Origin: Candidatus Cloacimonadota bacterium
GTDB lineage: Bacteria > Cloacimonadota > Cloacimonadia > Cloacimonadales > Cloacimonadaceae
Reading direction: 5' to 3'
Assembly (NCBI GenBank): GCA_023421135.1
Contig: JAEZUG010000027.1
Coordinates: forward strand, 1 to 25,634
Length of the DNA stretch: 25,634 bases
Positions 14,672-21,784 of the stretch are shown here, piece after piece. Within the stretch, counting starts at the first letter, position 1. Every line of letters begins with the position of its first letter. A program made the position numbers and the translations under genes. The notes beneath the pieces were generated by a model. It was not told the origin of the DNA, ran no database searches, and was given only the letters and a program-made list of their open reading frames with translations.

Positions 14672-14727
14672 ATCCCTCACCCCCCTGTCATGAAAACCAG
14701 GGTTTTCATGACAGGGGGGTGAGGGAT
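14672..14727. repeat. Perfect 27-bp-arm palindrome
   Basis: The arms 14672-14698 and 14701-14727 are exact reverse complements around a 2-nt centre (AG). The left arm begins ATCCCTCACCCCCC and ends ATGAAAACC. A related but imperfect copy, with the same outer sequence and the same downstream GAGGGATTAAACCATAAATC, lies at 25299-25352. Confidence 0.97.
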
Positions 14728-14867
14728 TAAACCATAAATCTTGTCCATCTGGGGCATGACCCGGGGTTCCGCTCCTCCACCCCACCAAACCGCAAGCGGT
14801 TTGGCGAGGACCCCGGTCGCTTCACCCCGGGCTATAGAATATCGCTCCTCCGGAGCTTGCGGGGATT

Positions 14868-14981
14868 TTATCGGGTGCTCCGGATACTACCTGAATTGCC
14901 GTTCCTCCGGAACTCTGGGGAGACTTATCGGATGCTCCGGATACTACCTGAAATGCCGTTCCTACGGAACTCTGGGGAGGG
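14868..14981. repeat. 57-bp tandem duplication
   Basis: Two copies (14868-14924 and 14925-14981) of a unit beginning TTATCGG(G/A)TGCTCCGGAT and containing CCGTTCCT(C/A)CGGAACTCTGG. They differ at only a few positions. Partial related sequences (GCTCCTCCGGA) flank both sides, at about 14843-14855 and 14987-14998. The period is a multiple of three, so frames stay open, but they give no recognisable protein. Confidence 0.85.
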
Positions 14982-15128
14982 ACTGCGCTCCTCCGGAACT
15001 CAGCCGGTTGATAAATTCTATAACATCACCAAGTCTTGTCCATAATCGGAAACCCCGGTAGGGGTGAAATTCCATAGCCAGGGGTGTAAACCCCTGGTAA
15101 GGGATTAGATAGAGTTCAGAGAAACAAT

Positions 15129-15180
15129 ATCAATACCCCCAGCCTTGAAAACAATCGTTTTCAAGGCTGGGGGTATTGAT
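15129..15180. repeat. Perfect 24-bp-arm palindrome
   Basis: Arms 15129-15152 and 15157-15180 are exact reverse complements around AATC. The arm reads ATCAATACCCCC then AGCCTTGAAAAC. Its sequence differs from the 14672-14727 palindrome, but the layout (C-run, then an ATGAAAAC- or TTGAAAAC-type inner end, tiny loop) is the same. Confidence 0.97.
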
Positions 15181-15503
15181 TAGAACTAACAAATCATGCC
15201 AACGGTTCTTTTCCGAGGGGCTTACGCACCCTCGCTATGATCTTTCGCCCGCAAGGGGCTTTGTCAACAGGCTACGCTACACCGGAGCTTGCGGGCAGAC
15301 ACGCACCTACAAGTTAATAGTGAAAAGTTAATGGTGAATAGAGATAAGCCGCAGTCTCCCAGCTATACGTTCACCCTCTAATCCCTAGTCCCTAATCCCT
15401 AAGCGTAGCCATAACTTAACACAGGATAAGCCTTTCCTTAGCTTTCGCTAAGGGATCGCTAAAGGATCGTTAAAGAAGCACTAATGAAGCGAAGGAGAGA
15501 GAA

Positions 15504-15546
15504 GGCGTGGTGGCGTGGTGGCGTGGTGGCGTGGTGGCGTGGTGGC
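15504..15546. repeat. 8-bp tandem repeat array (GTGGTGGC)
   Basis: Five perfect consecutive copies of GTGGTGGC (15507-15546) with three matching bases upstream. The array ends 10 bp before a TTGACA box and 158 bp before the start of the next gene. The unit is identical to units in the 201-278 array. Confidence 0.95.
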
Positions 15547-15556
15547 CACATAATTC

Positions 15557-15584
15557 TTGACAGATTGCCGCCTCTGGAAAGCAT
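15557..15584 (+). promoter_or_regulatory. Possible promoter upstream of the 15705 gene
   Basis: TTGACA (15557-15562) is followed after 16 nt by AAGCAT (15579-15584), a weak -10. It lies directly after the 8-bp array. The leader to the ATG at 15705 would be about 115 nt; no better -10 was found in the AT-rich stretch 15600-15690. Confidence 0.25.
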
Positions 15585-15704
15585 GGTTTGCACATTGACG
15601 GCAACTTAAATGTATTAATCCATATTAATAGGCAGCACACCGCTTGCTCAAACCCGTTCGAGTAGATTTCTACACCGATATTATTACTACCTGGAGCACT
15701 ATTT

Positions 15705-16529
15705 ATGATCAAATCCATGGGACGTCTGAACATAGACGACTATAAGATAATGGATGCCCACGTCGATAAGATTTTTAAGAATCTGGACAAGGGCAAAAAC
15801 TCACTGGCAACCAAGCAAATTCTCGAGATGGCAAACACAGCAAATTACTTTGTTCGCGAAGAACTGGGCAAACGTCTGGCCACATACCCCGGCAAAGGGG
15901 ATCCGGATACTATCATGGCAGAGATGCTGGAAGACGTCTTGTATGGCGTTCGGGCCACGGCTCTGTTTTACTTTTATTACAAGCGTCAGGATGCTCCCGA
16001 AGTGATCATCAAGACCTTGGAAAAGACCTATAAAACCGTTCCCTGGGAAAGCGAAACCATCTGTTTTGAGATGTGGAAACGCGCTCCTGAGATCATGCGG
16101 GAACAGATGTCCTGGTGGGCAGATTCTCCGGATGAGAACAAGCGCGCCATGGCAATGCACGGCATGGAAAACATCGCTGCCCGTAATCCGCAATACATCC
16201 TCACCTTTGTCTCCAGGCTGCTGGACGACGAGAGCGAGGAAGTGCAAAAGAAGATCAGCCACATCCTCACTCAGGTGGCGCGGCAAAGGCCTCTGCAGTG
16301 CTATACAAACATCCGCAGATGGCTCACCGAAGCCGACGAGAAGAGGGTTCGCACCATTTGGCAGACTATGAAGAAACTGGCCAGTATCTATGGGCAGCGT
16401 TCCCAACGCGATAAGAGCCAGGACTTCATCAATTTCACTCAGCGTACCATCGCTGAATGGAAGCAGGATTCCCATCCCAAAGTGCAGCAGATGGGGCACA
16501 GGCTGAGCCAGATCATCAATAAGAAATAG
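15705..16529 (+). CDS. HEAT/DNA-alkylation-repeat-like protein
   Basis: A 274-aa, mostly alpha-helical cytoplasmic protein built of HEAT-like repeats. The ATG at 15705 has GGAG 8 nt upstream. The middle (about 85-215) resembles DNA alkylation repeat (AlkC/AlkD-superfamily) proteins: a helix 'PEVIIKTLEKTYKTVPW', 'EMWKRAPEIMREQMSWWADSP', and then 'LLDDESEEVQKKISHILTQVA' followed by 'IRRWL', the pattern of stacked repeats ending in W. I do not see the WxxCD plus WARR pair present in the second alkylation-repeat protein at 17296, so base-excision activity is doubtful. It may be a DNA- or RNA-binding scaffold, or an inactive paralogue. It is followed after 3 nt by the TrmJ-like gene, so the two are almost certainly co-transcribed. 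Confidence 0.8.
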   Translation: MIKSMGRLNIDDYKIMDAHVDKIFKNLDKGKNSLATKQILEMANTANYFVREELGKRLATYPGKGDPDTIMAEMLEDVLYGVRATALFYFYYKRQDAPEVIIKTLEKTYKTVPWESETICFEMWKRAPEIMREQMSWWADSPDENKRAMAMHGMENIAARNPQYILTFVSRLLDDESEEVQKKISHILTQVARQRPLQCYTNIRRWLTEADEKRVRTIWQTMKKLASIYGQRSQRDKSQDFINFTQRTIAEWKQDSHPKVQQMGHRLSQIINKK

Positions 16530-16532
16530 TTT

Positions 16533-17267
16533 ATGCCCTCACGGCTGGATAAGATCTATATCATACTGGTGGAGCCGGTCTATGCCGGGAACGTTGGTGC
16601 CGTGGCACGGGTGATGAACAATTTTTCGCTTTCCAAGCTCCGCATTGTGGGTGCTGTGCCGGAGAAAAACGACTTTTATCTGGCGGTGCATTCCGAGGAT
16701 ATCCTCACCAATGTGGAGATTTTTGATACTCTGGAAGAGGCTCTGCAGGATCTGGACCGCGTGATCGCCTTCAGCCGCAGAGTGGGGAAGACCAAGCCGA
16801 TTGATCTGTCGCCCTCCGAGATGGGCAAGTATGTGGCGGAGATCCCGGAGCTTAAGACGGCTCTGGTCTTTGGCCGGGAGACCTATGGGCTCACCGATCC
16901 CGAGGCGGATCTCTGTCCGCTGCGTTGTCATATCCCTGCCAATCCGGCGTTTCCTTCTTTCAATCTGGCTCAGGCCGTGGCAATCGCTGCCTGGGAAGTC
17001 TATAGCTGTCCCTTGGAGCAGATAGAGCACAAGGCAGATGGGGAAGAGGCGGCAAGCGGATTAGAGCTTGACAAAATTCAGAGCTACATGCTCGATGTAA
17101 TGAGCGAGATTGGTTTTTTCCGTTCGCATGAAAGCACCAATTGGGAAGTCTTTCTCAGCCGGATGTTGCATCAGCTCAATCCTTCGACCGAGATGCTGTA
17201 TCGTTTTCGGCAGATGTTTAACCGCTTTCATGTCTTGGTCAAAGGCAAAGGCAAAGGCTACGAATAA
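16533..17267 (+). CDS. trmJ: TrmJ-like tRNA (Cm32/Um32) 2'-O-methyltransferase (SpoU family)
   Basis: A 244-aa SPOUT-family methyltransferase. All three SpoU motifs are visible: motif 1 EPVYAGNVGAVARVMNNF (14-31, conserved N20 and R26), motif 2 ALVFGRETYGLTDPE (110-124) and motif 3 IPANPAFPSFNLAQAVAIAA (134-153), which together form the AdoMet-binding knot. The C-terminal extension of about 90 residues, with 'LDKIQSYMLDVMSEIGFF', fits TrmJ rather than TrmL, which lacks it. Family knowledge: TrmJ methylates the ribose of residue 32 in the anticodon loop. The gene starts 3 nt after the preceding stop, and its 3' end is 28 nt before the AlkD-like gene. Confidence 0.88.
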   Translation: MPSRLDKIYIILVEPVYAGNVGAVARVMNNFSLSKLRIVGAVPEKNDFYLAVHSEDILTNVEIFDTLEEALQDLDRVIAFSRRVGKTKPIDLSPSEMGKYVAEIPELKTALVFGRETYGLTDPEADLCPLRCHIPANPAFPSFNLAQAVAIAAWEVYSCPLEQIEHKADGEEAASGLELDKIQSYMLDVMSEIGFFRSHESTNWEVFLSRMLHQLNPSTEMLYRFRQMFNRFHVLVKGKGKGYE

Positions 17268-17295
17268 CTTTTTGCCCATTTTTTAGGAGATTCTG

Positions 17296-18060
17296 ATGGA
17301 AGATAAAGAGATCAGACAAAGGGAAATTTACCGGTTTGTGGAACACTATTTCTGGGATCATGAGAATCCGCTCTTGATGATCAGGAATTCCCGTCTTTAT
17401 CAAGAGGGTTACGATGCCTACGGGCTGTCGGACGAAGAACTGCGCCAGATCAAGTATCAGGTCTTGGATAAGTTTGAGCTTTCGCCTCTGGAACTGGCGG
17501 AGCTGGGCACTATCTTTATCCGCACGGGTAAGTTTGAGTTTGGCTCTCTGGCTATCCTGCTGCTGAAGAAGCACCGTCCCCGCCTCACCCGCGAGATCTT
17601 TGAGATAGTGAGCACCTGGTTTGACAAAGGCGTGGAAAACTGGAGTCACTGCGATCTCCTGGCCACCAAGATACTCCCCGTTTGTCTGGAGCTGGGTATT
17701 GCCACTTTGGAAGATTTTGAGTCTTGGCGCACCAAAGAATCAAAGTGGGCACGCCGGGCGGCGATCCTCACTTTGATCTATCTGATCCGAAACGGTGCGG
17801 AGCCTCAGAGCCTGCTGGATTTTACCGAGCCTCTGATGAAAGACCGTGAAAGGCAGGTGCAGCAAGCTTTGGGACGCTTTCTCTCCAAGCTGAAAGAAAA
17901 TCATCCTGAGATAGTGGAAGAATTCTTGCACACACATAAAACCAGGATTCCCCGCTTGTTGAATGGAAGCACGGAACCTGCGCCCAAACCGGAGCAACAG
18001 AAGAAGAAAAAGAAGTTCCACCCCAGGCCCAAAAGAGCAGGTAAACCAGATAAGTCCTGA
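17296..18060 (+). CDS. AlkD-like DNA alkylation repeat protein with basic tail
   Basis: A 254-aa HEAT-repeat protein of the DNA alkylation repeat family. The signature region is present: ENWSHCDLLA (115-123; W116 and D120 correspond to the Trp/Asp of the AlkD active cleft) and SKWARRAAILTL (149-160; R153/R154 equivalent to the catalytic-site Arg). Family members excise positively charged alkylated bases such as 3-methyladenine and 7-methylguanine. After residue 225 there is a tail rich in Lys, Pro and Gln (QKKKKKFHPRPKRAGK), not part of the usual fold and likely to add non-specific nucleic-acid affinity. AGGAG at 17285-17289 sits 6 nt before the ATG. It is probably the last gene of the alkylation-repeat/TrmJ cluster; the next gene begins 65 nt downstream with its own strong ribosome binding site. 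Confidence 0.88.
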   Translation: MEDKEIRQREIYRFVEHYFWDHENPLLMIRNSRLYQEGYDAYGLSDEELRQIKYQVLDKFELSPLELAELGTIFIRTGKFEFGSLAILLLKKHRPRLTREIFEIVSTWFDKGVENWSHCDLLATKILPVCLELGIATLEDFESWRTKESKWARRAAILTLIYLIRNGAEPQSLLDFTEPLMKDRERQVQQALGRFLSKLKENHPEIVEEFLHTHKTRIPRLLNGSTEPAPKPEQQKKKKKFHPRPKRAGKPDKS

Positions 18061-18125
18061 GCCCACAGCGAGCCGGAGGAAAGCCGGAAAGAATGTTTTT
18101 GCGACTCAAGTTTCAAGGAGTTCCA

Positions 18126-20867
18126 ATGAAAAAGCTGTTCATCATCCTGGGGTTATTCTTACCCCTGCTGCTCAGTGCTGCCAGCTACAGCCTGAATCTC
18201 TCTCTGGAAGCGCCCGTTTCCTTTACTGAAGAAGCCCTGCAGGCCTCTGGATACGGCTTTATCACCGCTCCTGGCTATCCCAGGCTTCCCTATAAAACAG
18301 TGAATATCCTGCTCCCCAGTGGAGTGGAACTGCGTTCACAGCAAGCTTTAATCTCTGGCTCCAGCCGCTTCACGGCTCCTGCGCCGTCCATCAATCCCGG
18401 CTATATCTCCTCAGAAGGATTGCTGAATAGCAAGGGAAGCTTTGAGCCGCAGAACCGGGTGCTGTGCCTGGGGATAAAGAGATGGGGCGAGCTGAGCTAT
18501 CTCAGCTACAGAGTACTGCCCACTGTCTATGAAAACGGTGCCTGGCAGTGGGAGACAAATCTGTCTGTAACTCTTGAGCATTCCGAGCCCGAGCGGATTG
18601 GGCAGAGGCTGCCGGCGACCTTTTCGGATAGAAGCTTCTTTGCCAATCCCGAGACTTTGGAACGCTGGTATGATACAAGTGCTTCCCGCGAGCTTTATTA
18701 TCTGGTGATCAGCTCTCCGGAGCTCTATCAGGCTGCTGCTCCATTGATCGACTATCGCTCGAACTTTGTGACTTCCTTTATGGATATTGCCACGATTCAG
18801 CAGAGCTTTCCGGGTGCCAATGCAGCGGAGAAAGTTCGTAATTTCCTGATCCAATTTGCCCAAGCTCACAGCCTGATCTATGTGCTGCTGATCGGAGACG
18901 TGGACGTCGTGCCCACAGCTTATCTCTGTCCGGAGCCGAACGGCTATGATACCGTGCCTTCAGACATTTACTACAGCGATCTTTCCTCTATCTGGGATAC
19001 CGATAGCGATGGACGCCTGGGCGAGTATTACAGCGTGATGGGCGAAGAAGACTGGATGGTGGATTACACTCCGGAGTGCTTTGTGGGGCGGATCTCCACC
19101 AATAATCCGACACAAGTGACTGCTATCTGCAACCGCACTGTGGCCTATGAACAGAGCACCGCTGCCTGGAAGCAGAAAGTGCTCTTGCCCTCTGCATTTC
19201 TGAACTATCATGATGAGCCGGAGCTGGGGCTTTTGCAGACCGATGGCGCCACCTACTCCGAGTATCTGACCAATACTATCCTGAATAACTATCAAACCAC
19301 TACCATGTATGAAAGATTGGGCTATCTGCCCTCCTACGATAGTGATCTGGATCTGGACTATAATGCCCTCAAGGATCAGCTCAGCAGCCAAAGCTGGGGC
19401 ATCCTGAACTGGAGCGCTCACGGCAGCGCTGTCTCCAGCTCCCGCAAGGTCTGGATGAACGATGATAACTTCAACAGCCTGCCCGATAACTGGGAGATGG
19501 AGTGGCAGGACATGGTGGATCGGGAGAGTTTTGACAACCTGGTCAATCAGGACGGTCTGGTGCTCTTTGCGGCTTCCTGCAACAATGGCATGCTGGATGG
19601 AAACTACACTTCTTTGGGCGAGTACAGCCTGATCAAGAAGACCGTTGGCACCATCGCTGCCAGCCGTACCGGATGGTACAAAGTGGGCTGGCGCAATCCC
19701 GGTTGGGGCGGCCTTTCTTCCTACAATTATCATTGGCTGGAGAATTTCACTGCCAATCAGATGAGCATCGGCAGTGCCCACAGCCTGGCCAACCTATTGC
19801 ATACACAGATCTATCTTTATGGTGATCCTGCCGATAGTGGCGGCATCATCTATCCCGAGCTGCAAAACGTCTATACCTACATGCTGTTTGGTGATCCAGC
19901 TCTGGGAGGTCCCCACTCGGCAACCAATCTTCCTCACAGTTTCCTGATCTATGAACCCACGGGGGATAGCGGCTACCGCCTGCAAAACGCTCTGCATGCC
20001 ATGCAAACGGCATACCCGGATATGAGCAATATAAACGTGGTCTATTCAGACGTCCTGATCCCGGTGGGGAGCTATAACCCACAGAGTTACTTAAGCAAGT
20101 TCAGCGCTATCTTCTGCCTCTTCAACGATGCAGAAAGCCCCTATTACCTGATGCCCGGCACGGATGATTACAGCCAGCTACTGGGTTACCTGGACGCTGG
20201 TGGTGCCATCTATCTGGAAGGCACCGGGAACTATGGCTCTGGAGATCCCTTCTGGGATAAATTCCGCATGCATCAGCCCCTCAATACCATTATCCCGATC
20301 CCGGGGATCAACTCTCTGGGTCCGGATCAGGGGAACTGGGATTATACAGGCACAGAGATGGTTTCACCCTTTATCACCCTGCCGGAAGGCACGCCACTCT
20401 TTAGCGTGGATGCTACTTCTGGCCATCTGATTGGTGTCTTTACCAATCTGCCGGAAGGCTCTCGCACCATTGGCAGTCTCTTCCGTCTGGCTGCTGTGGA
20501 AGAAGGCCAGGCCAGCTATCAGGAGATGGTGGAACTTCTGGTGGATTACCTGCTGTATGGCAATCCGGTCTCCAATATCGAACCCCTCCAGCCCAGATTA
20601 CAACTGAGCAGCTATCCCAATCCCTTTAATCCCAGCACCAGAATAGCCTTTGAGCTCTCCACTGCTGGCAGAACCACACTCAAGCTTTACAACCTCAGAG
20701 GACAGCAGGTCTGTGAGCTGCTGAATTCCCAGCTTGCTGCCGGAGCGCATGAACTGCAGTTCGACGGCCGTGATGCCACAGGCAAAACTCTCTCCAGCGG
20801 TATCTATTTTCTGGCTCTGCAGCAAGGCGGAAAGAGCCAAAGCCTCAAGCTGGTGCTGCTGAAGTGA
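18126..20867 (+). CDS. Secreted C25 (gingipain-family) cysteine peptidase with FlgD/T9SS-type C-terminal domain
   Basis: A 913-aa exported protease. The ATG at 18126 follows AAGGAG with 5 nt spacing and starts a clear signal peptide (MKKLFIILGLFLPLLLSAA). Residues about 20-185 look like a pro-domain (ending near DTSASRELYYLVISSPELY). The caspase-like C25 domain follows with VLLIGDVDVVPTAY, DIYYSDLSSIWDTDSDG, VGRISTNN, the catalytic His432 in NWSAHGSA and the catalytic Cys485 in AASCNNG. An additional alpha/beta segment (about 610-800) is of unclear function. The last 80 or so residues are the FlgD Ig-like domain (SYPNPFNPSTRIAFEL, YNLRGQQV, DGRDATG), very similar to that of the lectin protein encoded at 10014-11507. 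Probably exported to the surface, where it degrades proteins or matures other exported proteins. Confidence 0.93.
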   Translation: MKKLFIILGLFLPLLLSAASYSLNLSLEAPVSFTEEALQASGYGFITAPGYPRLPYKTVNILLPSGVELRSQQALISGSSRFTAPAPSINPGYISSEGLLNSKGSFEPQNRVLCLGIKRWGELSYLSYRVLPTVYENGAWQWETNLSVTLEHSEPERIGQRLPATFSDRSFFANPETLERWYDTSASRELYYLVISSPELYQAAAPLIDYRSNFVTSFMDIATIQQSFPGANAAEKVRNFLIQFAQAHSLIYVLLIGDVDVVPTAYLCPEPNGYDTVPSDIYYSDLSSIWDTDSDGRLGEYYSVMGEEDWMVDYTPECFVGRISTNNPTQVTAICNRTVAYEQSTAAWKQKVLLPSAFLNYHDEPELGLLQTDGATYSEYLTNTILNNYQTTTMYERLGYLPSYDSDLDLDYNALKDQLSSQSWGILNWSAHGSAVSSSRKVWMNDDNFNSLPDNWEMEWQDMVDRESFDNLVNQDGLVLFAASCNNGMLDGNYTSLGEYSLIKKTVGTIAASRTGWYKVGWRNPGWGGLSSYNYHWLENFTANQMSIGSAHSLANLLHTQIYLYGDPADSGGIIYPELQNVYTYMLFGDPALGGPHSATNLPHSFLIYEPTGDSGYRLQNALHAMQTAYPDMSNINVVYSDVLIPVGSYNPQSYLSKFSAIFCLFNDAESPYYLMPGTDDYSQLLGYLDAGGAIYLEGTGNYGSGDPFWDKFRMHQPLNTIIPIPGINSLGPDQGNWDYTGTEMVSPFITLPEGTPLFSVDATSGHLIGVFTNLPEGSRTIGSLFRLAAVEEGQASYQEMVELLVDYLLYGNPVSNIEPLQPRLQLSSYPNPFNPSTRIAFELSTAGRTTLKLYNLRGQQVCELLNSQLAAGAHELQFDGRDATGKTLSSGIYFLALQQGGKSQSLKLVLLK

Positions 20868-20876
20868 GGAATGGGC

Positions 20877-20905
20877 TTGACAAAAGCAGCAAAGAGAAGA
20901 ATCCT
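20877..20905 (+). promoter_or_regulatory. Possible promoter upstream of the OlsB-like gene
   Basis: TTGACA (20877-20882), 17 nt, then AATCCT (20900-20905), in the 66-bp gap after the protease stop. The -35 is perfect and the -10 weak. It would drive the acyltransferase genes with a short leader of about 22 nt. Confidence 0.25.
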
Positions 20906-20933
20906 GCCCAGACAATAAGATTAGGGAATCCGG

Positions 20934-21782
20934 ATGCTCACTAAGGAAAAGAAAAGCCAGCTCGTGCCGCAACCAAAGAGCCGCAACAGGCTCAAGAACT
21001 TCCGTGCCAATCTGCCTATACTAATCGAACGCACCGGTCATATCATCAAGACGGCAGACTCCACCGAGGAGCTCGAAGCAGTCCTCCGCTTGCGTCACCT
21101 GGTCTTTCTGGAAGAGCTGCTGCATCGCAAAAAGAGAAGCGGAAAAGATAAAGACAGGTTCGACAAAACCTGCGATCACCTGATGATCATCGAGAAGACA
21201 ACCGGGCTGCTGATTGGCACCTACCGCCTGCAAAGTTCCCTGCACACCAAGAAGTTCTACAGCGCCACGGAATTCCGCATGAAAAGCATCCAGAAACTCC
21301 CCGGGAACAAGCTGGAACTGGGACGTGCCTGCGTGCATCCCGAGCATCGGACTGGACTCACCATCGCTCTGCTCTGGGAAGGCATCCGCGCTTATGTGAC
21401 TGCCAGCCAGACGGATTACCTCTTCGGTTGCTCCAGCATCAAGACCATGAACAAAGAAGAGATCCGAGAGATCTATCACTACCTGAGCTCTCAGGGACAC
21501 ATGCTGGATCTGCACAAGCTGCGTCCCCGCACCAAATTCCGCGTGCCCGGCTTCAAGCGCCAACTGAAGCGCAACCCCTCTCACAAGCTTTCTTTGGAAC
21601 TGAACCATCGCGAGCTGATCCCCTCCCTGCTCTTTTCTTACCTCAAAGCCGGAGCCAAAGTCTGCGGCGCTCCTGCCTTGGATAAAAGCTTCAAATGCAT
21701 CGATTTTCTCACCCTGCTCAGCGCGGATGAGATCAAACACCGCAGCCGCATCAAGCAGGACGATCCCACCCCCGAGGAATAG
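20934..21782 (+). CDS. OlsB-like GNAT N-acyltransferase (acyl amino-acid lipid synthesis)
   Basis: A 282-aa cytoplasmic or membrane-associated acyltransferase of the OlsB/hemolysin-like GNAT family. Key features are RLRHLVFLEEL (52-62), 'DHLMIIEKTTGLLIGTYRL' (81-99) and the diagnostic LELGRACVHPEHRT...LLWEGIRAY (127-153). Family members transfer a 3-hydroxyacyl group from ACP to the amino group of ornithine (OlsB) or glycine (GlsB), giving a lyso-lipid. AGGGA at 20923-20927 precedes the ATG by 6 nt. The stop is 2 nt before the PlsC-like gene, whose product would add the second acyl chain, so this pair looks like the OlsB-OlsA or GlsB-GlsA module. The amino acid used cannot be told from sequence. 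Confidence 0.85.
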   Translation: MLTKEKKSQLVPQPKSRNRLKNFRANLPILIERTGHIIKTADSTEELEAVLRLRHLVFLEELLHRKKRSGKDKDRFDKTCDHLMIIEKTTGLLIGTYRLQSSLHTKKFYSATEFRMKSIQKLPGNKLELGRACVHPEHRTGLTIALLWEGIRAYVTASQTDYLFGCSSIKTMNKEEIREIYHYLSSQGHMLDLHKLRPRTKFRVPGFKRQLKRNPSHKLSLELNHRELIPSLLFSYLKAGAKVCGAPALDKSFKCIDFLTLLSADEIKHRSRIKQDDPTPEE

Positions 21783-21784
21783 CC

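Larger units (their letters stand above)
14243..15503. repeat. Composite hairpin-rich intergenic island, copy B
   Basis: About 1.26 kb with no supportable gene. In order: GTTAGAAGTGA repeats (14257-14280), GCTGCTTCGC, a hairpin AGGCGGT/ACCGCCT (14307-14326), 8-bp repeats (14334-14360), and the shared module GCTGCGCTGCCTCGCG with AAGCTTCCGATAGAACAC. Then come a nested hairpin (14448-14515), two consecutive hairpins (14524-14562), a segment shared with copy C (about 14570-14880), a perfect 27-bp-arm palindrome (14672-14727), a 57-bp tandem duplication (14868-14981), a perfect 24-bp-arm palindrome (15129-15180), and the end module TCCCAGC plus TAATCCCTAGTCCC repeats (15356-15401). Open frames here exist on both strands but overlap palindromes and repeats. 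Confidence 0.8.

Noticed and set aside
14672..14727. Bidirectional transcription terminator
   Set aside because: The stem is strong, but neither side is followed by a T-tract and the nearest gene ends are far away; the conserved flanking repeat argues for a mobile or structural element.
14474..14788. Minus-strand 104-codon open frame resembling one at 25165-25536 (both contain GWRSGTP and QDLWFNPSPP)
   Set aside because: The similarity comes from the shared repeat DNA. Both frames run across long palindromes and indels in the C/G run shift the frame, so protein conservation is not maintained. No ribosome binding site was seen.
17065..17075. TTGACA inside the trmJ gene as a promoter for the AlkD-like gene
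   Set aside because: It lies in coding sequence with no suitable -10 after 16-18 nt; the hexamer also occurs by chance in other genes (for example near 17621 and 19530).
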